DNA of 64,000 nt from Mugil cephalus (GCF_022458985.1 NC_061781.1:9823501-9887500), one strand, 5' to 3'; positions 46,513-60,105 are shown, counted from the first letter of the stretch. Program-made: numbers and translations. Notes: a model not told the origin generated them from the sequence alone.

Positions 46513-47926
46513 AAATCCCGCGTTACGCGAGTTCACCGCTTCCAAACAAGGACAAGTCCACACTGGAGACTCAGACATTCTTCTAAGCTCTAGTTGTATC
46601 AACACCGTGAGGGATCAGATAAAGATGTAATGCACTGGGAATGTAAAAAAAAAAAAATCCTCTGCCTTTTAAAATAAGTTTTAAAAACTCTGCCTATCAC
46701 AGCTTTTACTGTCCAGTTTGGTGTATGACAGTCATATTGAACGCAGGAGATAATTAACATAGTAGCATTTACACTGGTGGGAGAAAATGTCCTCTGAATA
46801 GCCGTCCTCTGGGACTGGATGGGCAGGAAGTGGTTAGGACAGCAGTAACTACTGTCCAGTGACTCAATGTGGACATTCCAGGGAAGGGAGGAGATTAAGC
46901 TGCAGAAAAGAGGAACGTCGCCACTCTTTTTATTTAAAAAAATATATAAATAAGCTAAACTGTGCCTGTAACTTATGTCTGATGTGTACTGAAGAAACAG
47001 TCTGCACACAAAACTAGAAACACAAGCATCCAAGTCAAGTGGAATCAAGGTTTGAATATTATTTGTCTGGAATGCAACATTTGAGGATGCAAACACAAAA
47101 CAGCAACATCAGGGTGTTCTCCTTACTTAGCGACATGACGTATTTACACTCACCACTCGTTAGGTACAGTCATGATTATTTAGCCAAGCCCAATGATTAA
47201 ATGGAGCAAAACAGTAGGAACATGTGTCACAGTACAATTCAACACAAACCACAGCTTACTTAAATTAAAAACACGGTTGAATCAACAGCTCTATCAGCTT
47301 TTTCAAACAAATGCCGATGAAACTAAGATTTAATGTTTATTGCTACATTACATGCATTCATTTTCTGCAGTGCACCTAACGTGTATATGATCTTTCCATC
47401 CCGGAAGAGACCCCATTTGTGTCACGTCCCTAGGAAGGTCTAGGGGAATTTAGGGACAACTAATGAAGTACAGTCTGGCTGTGTGAAATTAATGTAATAT
47501 AACAAAACTAGGACTGGCCAACACACTTCCATATTGTCAAACAACAACCAAAAGGCCCAACTACCTTCTCTACTAAAAGTGTAATCAATCCTAGTGTGCA
47601 TAAACAAAGAATTAGTTTCGAGGTGAGGTGTATGGGGTACCACAATATTACCTTTAGTCACCTTCCATCACTGCTAACATAAATGTTATTAAAAATGTCC
47701 ACATGTCTCAATAAAAAGGTAAAAAACAAATCAAAACAGTCGCACAACGACAGCAGTAGCTGGGAGCAGAGACTGGATCAAGTGGAAAAATAAGAAGAAT
47801 AAGTACAATTTGGACACGTGGCTGTCTCCCGTTCAGCCCCGTGTCTGAGTTTTGAGTTCTGTCCACTTCTCTGACTAAAACAGTGGACAATACTAGTGCT
47901 TGTATTATTTGCAAACTCACGCACGG

Positions 47927-47985
47927 GCCAGATCAGACCCTCCGGTGGGCCGCGGGCTGCATATAAGGACACCTGTGCTGTAGTT
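47927..47985. mobile_element. Short hAT-like MITE fragment
   Basis: The words gggccagatcagaccctccg, gtgggccgcgggctgcata and aggacacctgtg resemble one end of the same family as the 20915-21300 element. Only this end is present. Confidence 0.4.
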
Positions 47986-48616
47986 TCATCCCCTTTGATG
48001 TAGGCCATAGGTGGTAACTGGATGACCTGGGGTCGAACCAACCAATCAGCAGGCCCCGTCAGATTTACCAGGTAAAATCACGTATGCTATGCTACCTCAT
48101 ATTTATTTGGTACTGATGCTACAGCAGTGATGACAAAAGAAACATAAAACTTTAGTTATATACTCAACAAACAGAGACTTTTTAGACCAGACTTATTTCA
48201 GAAAATCTGTAAGTTTAATTTACTGATAGTTCGGCATGTTTATCTTTAGTATATACCTCATAAACACCACAACCTTTGCAGTATTTATAAGCTGCAGCTA
48301 AAAGCTTGCATCAACACACCGGTAGGAGGCGCTGAGTAGCAGCCAAACTGCCCAAGTTGAGATTGAAGCTAATTAACTGTTAGCTAATGCATCTTAACTG
48401 TCCACGAGAAGGACTGTTAATCTTTAAACAAACAGAAAAAAGAAGAAGAAAGGGCTGGATATTTCTAAACGGGTGTCTCCCTACTAAGTTAATGAGAAGA
48501 ACAGCGAGTGGCGAGTGCCTCTTTTCCTCCACCGACAAACTGTCAACTTCCCAACTTTTCAGGGGGGAAAAAAAGTGTCTTTTTTTCAAGGAAGCACTCT
48601 CAGACGTCTCACTTAC

Positions 48617-48645
48617 CCGTTTGTCATTTCATTGATGGCGAGCAT
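48617..48645 (-). CDS. lims1: lims1 alternative first exon C (short N-terminus)
   Basis: An ATG at 48643-48645 opens MLAINEMTN plus two bases, before a GTAAGT donor at 48611-48616. It ends in phase 2 and joins the shared core as G-N-M-A-N. It resembles the human isoform starting MLGVAAGMTHSNMANAL. The product would be about 336 residues. Its 5' flank is CpG-rich and has an inverted CCAAT box (ATTGG) at 48752-48756, so this is probably the farthest upstream lims1 promoter. Confidence 0.75.
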
Positions 48646-48751
48646 CTCTGCGCTCCCCCTCGGACCAGACGCGTGTTGTTTTGACCCCGGCTGCAGACGT
48701 CCAGATGTTGTACGGTCGGAGGATGTAGTAGCGTTTAGCCTGTAGCAGCCG

Positions 48752-48756
48752 ATTGG
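48752..48756 (-). promoter_or_regulatory. lims1: CCAAT box upstream of lims1 first exon C
   Basis: The minus-strand pentamer CCAAT lies about 107 nt upstream of the exon C start codon in GC-rich DNA, a usual position for NF-Y. No TATA box was seen. Confidence 0.4.
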
Positions 48757-49179
48757 TTTTCTTCCAGCGAGCAGAATGGCGAAGCGGGCCTCGCCTCAGC
48801 CTCTGTCTCTGCCTCTGTCTCTGTCTCCCTGTCCACCAACCCACCAAGCTACACGGAGGAAGGCCCTTCCGCGTGTGGCTTTAGAAGTAAAAGCATTCCG
48901 CGTGAAAAAGAAAGTAAAAAAAAAAAGAAGTCAAATAAAAAGTGATAAAAACTAAATAAATAATCAAAACAAAAAAGCCCAACTGCGTCTTTAAAATGCC
49001 CAAATAATGATACTCGAATAAATCTATAAGAAAAAAATGTGAATACATCTAAACTCTCTCTCATAGTCTGAAAACAAAGACTGGTTGATTGATTGACTGA
49101 TTGATTGTATCAAATAGTAATCACACACACATACATACTCCACTATTGTGCTGATTGATTGATTGATTTTATTTTTTTC

Positions 49180-49660
49180 AATTCTATTTTTTAGGGGTGT
49201 TGGTCTATGGGCTACACTCTATGAAGTTCGTTATTTGGGCAAAGCAGTTTAAATGTCCATTTGCAGTTGAGATGGTGTTGAACGTTATGACCGATAAGTA
49301 ATTTATGATTCTGATACCGTCTATTGACCTTTTCAGTCCACTTTCAACCTCTCCTTCATAGTCTGCTGTGGAATAACCACGATACTTTTTCCCCAGTCCA
49401 CCTCAATAGGCATATTTTGCACAAACATACATACCGCTATTGTTGTGCTATTGTTTAACTGTTTACCCTTTTAAATGCTGCAATTTTCCCCTCATTGTAC
49501 CAATTACATTATTTTCCATGCAACTGTGTATTTTATTGTGTATAGCTGCTATTTTTTTTTTATTGCTCCTGAACCAAAGAGCTGCCAAACACTCCCTGTC
49601 ACTGTAACACCCTAATTTCCAACATGGGAATAAATAAAGTCATATCTTATCTTCAAATAA
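49180..49660 (+). repeat. Probable non-LTR retroelement 3' tail
   Basis: The end of this stretch, with ctaatttccaacatgggaat followed by aataaagtcatatcttatct, has the form of the 3' tail of fish L2/CR1-like elements, which end in short ATCTT-type repeats. No coding frame is left and the left border is unclear. Confidence 0.4.
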
Positions 49661-49705
49661 TTATTATTTATGCCTGAACTCTATTTAGCTGACTCAATAA
49701 TTAGC

Positions 49706-49755
49706 AGATAAGATAAGATAAGATAAGATAAGATAAGATAAGATAAGATAAGATA
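49706..49755. repeat. (AGATA)10 pentanucleotide microsatellite
   Basis: Ten perfect AGATA units occur in a row. Just to the right is a (CA)n run at 49776-49799. On the minus strand the units read TATCT, the usual terminal repeat of fish L2/CR1-like tails, so a second element inserted in the opposite orientation may end here. Its body would be the repetitive-looking DNA at 49800-50080. Confidence 0.7.
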
Positions 49756-52670
49756 CAAATCAAACACAAATCAAGACACACACACACACACACACACACT
49801 GAACAGGAACAAAGTGAGAAAGTTGTAGTTGTAGATAAAGTGGCGATAAAAAATAAACCGCATATCAGCTCAGTGAGATCAGAGCTGTGTCCTGTCCAAA
49901 CAACAGTCTGATGGTAGTGAGAATAAAGGAGTGTCTGAAGCGTTCAGTTGTGCGGCGGGTGGGATGATCTACTGGCTGAATGAGCCGCCCATCAGCCACA
50001 GCTCGTCGGGCAGAGCGTCAGAGAGATAGTCTAGGATTGCACTCATTTTGTCCTTCACCCTAAAGACACTGGTCTTTACTGGCCGAGTACAAAGTGTTTT
50101 AAGGACACTTTTTACAGTTCTTCTCATTCTTTTCAGTACTTTACTAGCTACTGCTTACGGCGCACGTTTTAGTGAAGATTTCAAAAGCCCCAAAGCTAAA
50201 ACAAGGCAAATGTGAGTTGATCACATCCAGATAACAGCCCCAAAACTACATGTCCCAACTTCTTATTTTACTTCTTATGAAGAAGCCACAAAAAAGTACT
50301 TTTATTTTGAAAGCCAAAGGACCTATGGAGTGATTCTCTGTGCGTCAGTGGCAGCTTCCCATTCAGTCTGCAAGCCTCAACCTATTTACTATTTTTTGGA
50401 TTTTACTGGCAGGAAACAGCAAGACCCGCCCTGCACAGTCAGACAAGGATCTGCTTTTGTGTCCATACGTTAAAAATGCACGGTATTAGCCCCAAGCCAG
50501 CTGCTGGCAGTTTCATCGGTTGCGGTTTTACATACATGGAAACACGTAAAGCATCAGATTTTGACAGAAGGAAAGTTTTCATTTTGTGATCACCGTTAAA
50601 ACTTAAGCTCAATATGGCGGGTGAGTCCAGTGAGGAAACATTCCCCTGACTAAGAACTGAGTTATTACAGACAGACCTGATGGAGACAACGTGCCTTCTG
50701 TCACATCTGGTCTGCAAAGCTCAGCAAAAATAATAATAATTAAAAAAAAGATTAAGACTATTAGGATGGATGCATCACATAACACCAAGGGTAAATAATA
50801 CGACTGCTCCCTTAAGAAGGCAGGGACGTAACATCATGTTTACGTTTACTCCCAGTGACAGATACAGGAGCGATTGTTTCCTCCCATTGCTGCGTCACGA
50901 TGCTGCAACCACATTTACTTCCTTAAAAGGGAAGTCCCTACACTCATTTCCCCTCCTTCAAGAGGGATGAGGGCTTTCACGGGAACAAGGCATCCATAGA
51001 AAGAACCGGCACTGTACTGATGCATCAATAAATCCATCAATAAACTCAGTGATTCACCAGTTTGAAAACGGTAGGAGAACGTTGTGCATTACCTTTTAAT
51101 CCTTCTTTATGTAAGTATTTGTGCGTTCATCCTAATTCACTTTGTCATGTTAAATATTTGCAAAACATGTAAAGTACCTGTAGATCACTGCTATATCAAA
51201 GTGCATTCAATGAATGTATAAGCAGGAGTGAATGTTAAATATTCTTGCTGATCTTATTGTTGTTTACACCCGTAAATAAATAAATGAGAAAAAAATCACA
51301 GATTCTTTTTTTTTTAATTTATCAGACAAAGATGGCAGAATCCAGTTATTCTTACACAGATATGTTATGATAACCTCTCACAGTGTCTCCTATAAAAGCT
51401 TAGATAAAAAAATACATTCACTTGTGCAGAATGAAACAAAAAGCTGCCAGCAGAATGAGAAAATGAACAGGCCTGATATCTTCATGAACGGTGTCAGTGT
51501 GTAAATATGTCTTGGGGGGGAGGCAGGTTTCTTTCAGGGTTTTTTTTTTTTTTTTTTTTACTGCTTCCACAAAAAGGTCAGAGTTCATGGTAAGACACTG
51601 AAGAAAAAAACGAAACGCCAACCATGACACAGGGAGTCTTGTTCAAGGACTCAGCAGGGCAGATGTGCTTGCTGTCAATCTGCGGTCCATCAACAAGACA
51701 GCTGTGCAGGTGACTTTGCCACGAATCACGTTCAGTGGTTAAAACGCAGCACTCCCACGAGAGAGACAGAGACTGTAATAATAACAATAAAATGATATTA
51801 CAGTAAATGTCACAAACCAAACACAGATATAAGGTGAAAACTGTTACTGCTCTTGGTATGTTGGTCAGAGGAGCCTGTGAAATGTGAGAGTGATGACAGA
51901 CAGTATGTTTCAACCCAATATCTACTGCAAATCACATATATTTAACAAACCTGCTGATCGCTCTCCAAAACTATGTTGCACAAGTAGGCGTCTAAATGTT
52001 TATTTTCCTTTGCTTTATGGCTTCTTATGTATGTCAGTTCTTTCAAATGATCAGGAAGGCCATGGAAATGTAAAGTATGTGTGAAAAACACTTGTCCAGT
52101 CGTTCAATACACAAGGCCAGAAGAAGTTAAAGTAAAATGATCAAGTAATCAAACTCCTGAAAACGATATTCTTGCTAGTATCAACCCAATATACTTTTAT
52201 CCCTTCGATTAATCCCTCTCCTCGCAATTTGCTTAATCATGTGGAAAATGATTCACATGGCATGTTGTAGTTAGTTACAGTGTCACATTTTTACTAGCGA
52301 TGCTTTTTAATGCCTTATGAGGTCCACTTTAAGCAGGAGTCAGCATCATGTCCAGTAAATGTTATTATAAATACATGTGCATATCATCAGAAAGCATAAG
52401 GAAGACAAATCTGTCACGGTTAATCTTCATTGGTGAGTCACTAATGTACCTATTGCACTTCAATTTCAAACCATTACACACATTTTGGTTTTCATCACCT
52501 CTACCACACACTGTTTTCCGCACACATTCCTTGGTCCCTCCTTCTATCTCCCAACAAAATTGTAAATGCCCCAGTCGCCACTATTTCATATGTACAGAAT
52601 CACTGCCTCCAATAACGGATTTCACAGAAAAAAAAAGGCTCAGTAATATTGTTTTGGTTGGTCATCAAGT

Positions 52671-53228
52671 CTATCTGATCCCAGACCAGCTGTGGAGATA
52701 TGAGGTCCAGCCTGAGCCCCGAGATCCGGCCACCTCCTCCTCACCTGCACAAAAGGGAGGTAAGAGCTTCTTGTTAGAAACAACTGAGACATTATGGGGA
52801 TGTTAAATCATTAGCACCTTGTGGAGTTTAAATGTGTAATATGAAACAATATTAATGATTTTCTTTTTTAAATAAATTCTTAAGCAGCCAGGGGACAGAT
52901 TAAATGATATATAATTAAATGTATTAACCTATTTTGACACATGGGTTAACTGCACAGGCTCTTTGGTGATTCACAAAGCAGCAGGTTTCACATTTACAAA
53001 AGCTCTTCATCTGCCACATAAAGTACCTTGTGCAATGGCAGCCAGTTTGCTTTTCTCCTCTGGACTGAGCTGTAGCATGGTGTGAATGACAGGCAGGAGC
53101 GCCTGCCTCTCGCTGCCAGATCGCAGGAAGATGAACTGCAGCAGGACGTTCTTCAGATACTCCAGATTGGCCACACTCTTCTCCCTCTCCTGGTTTCGCT
53201 CCAGACGACGCACTTCACTCTTAAGCAG
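52671..53228 (-). other. gcc2: gcc2 last two exons: GRIP domain and C-terminus
   Basis: Exon 53027-53228 encodes LERNQEREKSVANLEYLKNV, LLQFIFLRSGSERQALLPVI and LQLSPEEKSKLAAIAQ, the GRIP fold with its conserved tyrosine. Exon 52671-52744 gives the tail SGWTSYLHSWSGIR and the stop. The human tail is SGWASYLHSWSGLR, so the gene ends as expected. Confidence 0.96.
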
Positions 53229-56200
53229 CTAGGAGGAAGAACACACCGGCAACATTACATCACAAAAATTTAAGCCTTCAAAACGATCAGTCATCTTTTG
53301 CTGGAAGCTTCCCACAATCCGCACACCTCAATAGACACAGGAGAGGGTTTTTTTTTTTGGATAATATGTAGACAATAAAATAATATCTGGCAAGGAAGAG
53401 GCATTGTGTTGATTGTCACAAGGAAAACAGATAAACAACATACACATACATTTTTTCCATATTATATCAAATTGAAAACACATGTTTGTTTTATAGTTTG
53501 CATACATTTTTCTTTATTTCTATTCCAGTTTTAGTTTTAATTTTAGTTTAGCTAAGTTTTGTGAGGTAAGTTGTTTTGCATCTAGTTTTTGTCTACTATA
53601 ATAAGCTTGGTTTAAATTACAAGGTACCACAACATTAGCACCAACAGCAGGCTTATATATATCTATATATATAGATTTAAAAAAATGAAACTTATTATTT
53701 ATTTTTCGACTATAAACGTGATAAATATTTTTATGTAATTCATTTAGATTTTGCGCGACCCAAATAGGCGGAGAACATTTTGATCTTTGCGACTTTCCGT
53801 AACACCTTACGTCACACGTAACAAGCATGGCGGCGCCCTCTGGACAAGAGAAGTAAAACGAAACATTTTACTCTAGTTAGAGTATCTACTTACAAACCTG
53901 GACCGTCTTCGTTTTTACGGTAAATAGGTGCGTGAGGGATCAAGCCGTTTCCTTTATATAAAATGGGTTTAGAGCGTTTGTTCTGTTACTCCAGACATTT
54001 CCCACTCGGTAACGTCCAGCGAGTCTTTGGAAATGTGTTGAAGCGATCTTTACCGAGCAGCGGCAGCGTTTGCAACCGAGCCAGTGCTCCAGGACTGTTC
54101 GGCGGGTTATTTGTCCACACGGGCCGCCAGCTGACAGCCCGTCGCAGCCTGTGCACCTCGACCCAACTCGCGAGGGATGTCACCTTGTTCGAGCACGACC
54201 GGACCCGCTTCTTCCGGCTTCTCTCCGTCTTCTGCGGCGGACAGTTGATCTTCTGGACATACCTGGCTCACTTCGCCTTCACCGGGCTCAGAGACACAGG
54301 CGGCAGTGGAAAGAAGGACAAAGCCAAAGCGCCCACCATTACCACTGGGCTGGCGGGGATGTGGAGCTTTGAGATGAACCTGGGGTCAAACTCCTGGAGG
54401 TACGGCTTCACGCTGGGATGTCTGGCCGTCGGAGGAGGGATCGTCGGGCTCGGGCTCCTGTTCTGCCGACGCTCTGTCAACTCGGTGGTTTTACATCGAG
54501 GTGGAAAGATGGTGACAGTTTGCACGCAGTCACCTCTGGGACCTGGCAAAGGCCGGAAAATAACAGCCCCACTGTCCGAAGTAGCCTGCCACGCCCACAG
54601 ACAGGAGTCCCCCTCATTCATCCCCCTCCGAGTCAAAGGCCACAAGTTCTACTTCCTTCTGGACAAAGAGGGGACCGTGAACAACGCCAGGCTGTTTGAT
54701 ATCACCGTTGGTGCATACCGGCCAGTTTAAGTTGTGGTTATTACACAAAACTCTTATGGACAACAAATGTATCTGATCGTCTCTGCTCAATTAATAAAAT
54801 ATTTGATATTCAGTATGGTCTCACTTGGATTAATTTCACTGGACTGTTTTTCACTGTGATATGACAATAAAGTTATTCTAATTAATGTTGGCATACCTAT
54901 GTTTTAAATATAAGTTTTCTTAGAGAGGGTTTTACGATACAATATAAGAATTGCATATTTAAATCTGTGAACTTATCACACTAATAAGGAACTTGCTGAG
55001 AAAGTAAACAGATTGATAATATCCTGTTGTTTTCTGCGCGTGTATGCAATTGGATAAATGTACATACTGTGATCTGCTCCATGAGAACAGCATTGGTAGC
55101 CTCAGTTTCATGCAGCAGGCTGTTCATGTGCTCCATGCTGCGGGTGGCTGTGCTCAGCTTTTCACTCAGCTCCTGTTTGGTTGGCTCCACCGTCCACACG
55201 AATGGCTCTAGAGGACCGAGGCCACACGAGTTCAAATAAGTAAGCTGGTGTCGACACTTGGTGGACTTTATGTTATTAGTGTTATCTGCCATCAAACGCA
55301 CCTTGCTTGGGGTCTGGAGATGTGAGAAGCTGCTCCAGAGAAGGCAGGGGTGTGAGAGCAGGGGAGGAGTTCTCTGTCTCGGTGGTCTCCATGCCCTCGC
55401 CCTCCTCCCTGGCCATAGACTGGAGGTCGCCGAGGGCCACTAGTCCCTGCCCCGCCTGGTTCTGTTCAGTGTTTCTGCGCTGGGCATCTGATGCAGGGTT
55501 CTTACGGCTGGACTGGGCCGACACCGAACCTGTGTAATAGGTTGGTAGAAGAGGCACCATCTTTAATGACAGTTTTGGGCCTTTTTAATTTGAATGCACT
55601 GTTTTTTAAAAATAATATTACATCCCATTTAATGTGGGTTGTACAAAGTAAGACTAAAAACAAATATACTGTATGTCTTTTTTTATATATTCAGCCAGAA
55701 AGTTCAACAGTGAAATTAATTAAATTGTCTTCAAAATGTTTTCAGTTTCAACTATTTGAACCATTTGATCAGACCCACAAAGTCCTCTTAGTTGTAAGTC
55801 AGTGTCGTACTCCACTGCAACATGAGGGGGCACCAGACAACCTCAAGTCTACACCGGTTCATCTGGCGTAAAGTGACAACAAGTGTGAAGAGAGGCGTGA
55901 GAGGGAAAGATGAGGCACTTGAGAAAGTGGGTGGACAAAAGAGAAAATTGTGATTCATGAACCTCAAACTGAACCAAGAGGCTGGACTCTAAACCAGCTC
56001 CCTTATCTCCCCACCTCCTGTCTGACTCTGTGTTATTAGAGCAGCGAATCCTGCAACATGAATTTATTTCATGTGTGAACTATTACCTACTACTACTTAT
56101 CTTCCTCCTGAGGCAACGCGCCGATTATTACAGTGATCTTGCAGTGGATGCGCACAGATCTGATCAACCAAATCTAGACAACTGTCACTGTTAAAGGCTG

Positions 56201-59200
56201 AGCACTTCGAGATCCATCAAGCTCTAGTATAAACCACTGAAAAGTACTGAGGGCAGCTGAAAAAGCTGCAGCCTCCACTGGTTTCTAAGTCATAAATGAG
56301 AATTTTTGGATTTTTATTTGCAGTCCGTTTTTATGTCCTCCTTAAATGTTAATATTAAAGACTAAATTAAACTGAACGTAGATCAACTGTTACGGCCGCG
56401 TTATAGAAAAAGAATACAGGGCCAGTAGTTTTACGACCCACCTGCATCTTAAAGCCAAATAGAGCAGTAAATGCGACTTTCATCAGAAGGCGAATATTGG
56501 CCCCACATATCGAGCTAATACTGGCGTCCATGTGTGAGCCGCTAATGATGAGTCTCGCCAGATGTCACTGTGAGTTGTTTGCCACACTGTGAGGCGGTAA
56601 CAGAGCAGAGGAAGCCTTGCCAACACCTGGCTGTGCTGAAGTGACAGACACCAAACACACACACACACATACACTTACCTTTCCCAGTCCAGACTACGTG
56701 TGTTATGTGTGTATTTGCTGTTTGACTCCAGAGGGCAGCTGTGTGGGAGGTGATGAATGAGCTCTCGGAGCTGTTTTACGGATAAACACACTGATACACC
56801 CTCTGCTGTTCTCTCGCTGTCTGCCTTCAACCCTCTCATGGAAGGTGAGTGTAAACAAGACGAAGAAAACTTGTGAGCCACTTGATTCTTTGTCAAGTCT
56901 CTTTATATGATACCATGTGTGCATCCCTCAAGCTTACTAATGTGTATCCGAGTCACTTTTCTGTTAATTTTGCTGCTTAATAACAAAAGAGATACATTTG
57001 TTAACTCGCTCGTTCGCTACTGCTGCTGTAATTGCTTAAATGGCTGTAATTGTGCTTACTGTTTTGGCTCTGCAGGCTGAAGAGCTGCTCCTCGACTCGT
57101 GCCAGCTGGCCCTGCAGCGTCTCCACGGTAGCCCGGTGGTCATCCTGCAGCTTCCTCAGCTGCTCCCTGTAAGTCTGACGCTGGGTCTCGACCTGGGAAG
57201 ACAGGTCAGCCTGAGCCTGGGAAAGGTCCGACCGCAGCGTCACGTTCTCCGATTGCAACGACAAAAGCCTGGAGACGGGGACAGAGCGGGAGGAGGCGTT
57301 CAGAATCACACACGCGACAGGACGGTGAAAAGAAGAGTGACAAGAATCTGCCGGGCCCAATCAGGCGGCCCCAGCATGTGTTTGCGTCTCTCTTGATTGC
57401 GCAATCACATCTGTGCGGGGAATGTTTACGAGTGATGTAGGACATGTAGTATGTCAACAATGCGGGAGTTATATAGCAATAAATTCCAGCAAGACGGCTT
57501 TAAGAACACGGCATCGTAAAAAATACAATCTAAAGTCAAGTCGTATTTACCTCTCCCGGAGCTCGGCCTCTTTGCTGACGGTCTCCTGGAGGATTTTGTT
57601 GTGTCTCTCCAGCAGAGTGTCGTGTTCGGCGTGGATCTGCTGCAGCTCTGCTGTGCAGCTCTGGAGACTCTGCTGGCTCTCTGCTAACCTGGTCCTCAGC
57701 TGCTCTACCTGAGAAACCAGCTGCTCCCTGCAAGACACAGGACGCAACGCACCTTCATTAAAATCATGTCACTCTTACACTGTTATGCGTATGGTCTCTC
57801 CTATGTGAAATTTATTGCATTTTGTCTTATATTTTTGATAACTGCCATTGGCTTTTAATTGTGTTACACCAGTAGTTTTAAATGAATTGTGTTAAATCTG
57901 TATAGGACGGTCTTTATAACACATAACCGCATTCAAGCAAAACCTTTTTTTGTTTGCAACTTCATTTTATTATTATGCTTTGTTTTGGCTAAGAATGTAT
58001 TCATGCAGCCTTCAGGGACTTTGAGGGCGTCATAAAGGATGACAAGCATCAAAACAGCAGCCCTAATTACATTATAGTTCTCCCAATTTTGCACTGAGCA
58101 GCAGTATACTGGGATGATTATAATTCCTCTACTGTACGCCTCGGGTGTGAAGGTGAACACCCTCAAATTAAAGAGTCAGCACTTTATCTTCTTAGTGTCT
58201 GTTTGATTACACAGTTAAACACAGGAACTGGACTACTGAGCAAACACAGCATAGCAAATATATCGGTGCCACTGTAGTTTAGATACGTTTAATATGTGTT
58301 TTCTGATTGGCTCTCTGCAGCTTCCTTTGTGTCTACGTGTCGTCCTTACCTCTCTAGTTTGCCAGAGTCTCCTTCGCTCTGCGCAGTGGTTTTGCTCTTC
58401 TGCTGTTTGAGCACGTTGTGGACTCGCACCTTGTAACTCTCAAACTCGCCTGTTGTTTCCAGGAGCTCAGCCTGAAACCAGCACATACATACACACATAC
58501 ATTATTAACAACAAAGCAGACGCTTACTGTAGATTTCCTGATAGACTGCGATTAGTGAGTTCATTTTTATTGGTCAGTTAATAAACAAGATGCAAAAGAT
58601 AACGCGGTTGAGATAAAACTACCACAGCATGTCCTATGAGCAGCAATAAATACCTGTATTCATTTTCAAGCAGCAGTAGTTTATTCGTCACGCCTCTTTT
58701 TTTTTTTTTTTTTTTAATTGCTCTGAATGTAGAATGTGTCTCTCTCTGGACAGACGCCACAAGCTAAACGGCTCAGGTGAATAAAAATGCAAATTTAATC
58801 AAGAAAACACATCTGCCTCACTAAATGCTGTTGTGTTTCAGCTCGTGAGTGCAAATGAGGTTGAAAAAAATAAAAATAAAAACAGTTAATGACCAAGTAA
58901 TCTTCTGCTCATCTCGGCCCATTTCCCCCCATACACAGTGATAATCCTCAAACACAAACCTCTTTCTAATGACAGCCGATTGAAAATCTTATGAAAAGGC
59001 TTCACTCCCACATAACATTCATAATATAAGATTCAATTAACTCTTCGCAGTGATGGTGGCAAAATTAACTGTGTAACCACTGCAAGAATGGAGCAGTTTT
59101 CTTATTTTCATTTGGGTTAATTGAGAGAAAATATCCTCCACAGATTTCCTATTTGCTGTTTGACTATATCATTTTCTGCAGCTCCTAAACTAATGAATTT

Positions 59201-60018
59201 ACTTTATCCCACTTCATGCTATGGACTCAATAATGTCAGTGATGACATACAGTGCTAATGCTGAAGGAAGAAGACGTTAACGTGCTGATCAGATGACTGT
59301 CTCACAGACAATTGAAGGTTTGAGTCATCGATCAAAAACATCCATTCGTTTTTTGTTACAGTTCAGTTCATATTTGTTCATTTTTCTGAGTGTCGGTTAT
59401 AGATAACAGACAATTAGAAGCTGTCACTTTGGGCACTTTACAAAAAAATGAAAAGATTTAATTATTAACCATAAATAATTGAGAGATTAATAATAAAATA
59501 GTCATTAGTTGGAGCTCCATAAAACACGGCTCAATTACTGAGCATGAGCTGGTGCAGCCTTCAGTTCATTTCACTGAAGCACCTCCGACATTACTGCTGA
59601 CGCGTCCTTGACCGATACATTCTCCCCCCACTCTTTGCTGTGTACATGTGAAATAAAAGACTTGACATTTGTACCTTAGCACTGTCTCTTTCCTGCTGCA
59701 GACTCTGAATGCGCTGCTGCAGGGAGCTGCTGGTTCGTTGCTGCTGTTCCAGTGCAGACCTAAGCTGCTCCTGCAGACGATGCCGCTCGGCTGTCAGCTC
59801 ACACGCCTCGATCTAAACGCGCAAACATGTGGTGTGACATTTGTGCACGGGCAAAATCTTGATCTGTCGATCTGCGTATTTCATTCCATTTCACGCGGAA
59901 GGCAAGGAGAAACTGTGCTGTGAAGCGCTGGGTGTGTTACCTTGGAGCTTTCGAGCTGCTGTTGGTGAGCTTCCAGCTCTCCTTTCAGAGAGGCCTGCGA
60001 CATCATGAGGGAGCTCTC

Positions 60019-60105
<87 letters not shown>

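Larger units (their letters stand above)
41462..48616 (-). other. lims1 upstream intron between first exons B and C
   Basis: This 7-kb stretch holds two interspersed repeat remnants (45720-45992 and about 47927-47985), (TG)n/(TA)n at 46089-46128 and (CA)n at 46476-46509. A region with a good donor at 44060 is discussed under rejected items. Nothing else was recognised. Confidence 0.45.
48850..52670. other. Intergenic region between lims1 and gcc2, including gcc2 3' UTR
   Basis: Repeat remnants occupy about 49180-50080. The rest shows no recognisable gene. A minus-strand AATAAA at 51999-52004 lies about 670 nt past the gcc2 stop and could end its transcript. A T-run (about 20 nt) sits at 51540-51560. 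Confidence 0.45.

Noticed and set aside
46599..47096. 165-codon minus-strand open frame
   Set aside because: Long for random AT-rich DNA but with no domain, no splice logic and no repeats of codon bias. It lies in the lims1 upstream intron, so it is probably chance.
53520..53828. 102-codon minus-strand open frame in a gcc2 intron
   Set aside because: Low-complexity, Lys/Leu-rich, no homology recognised and it overlaps the tmem223 promoter on the other strand.
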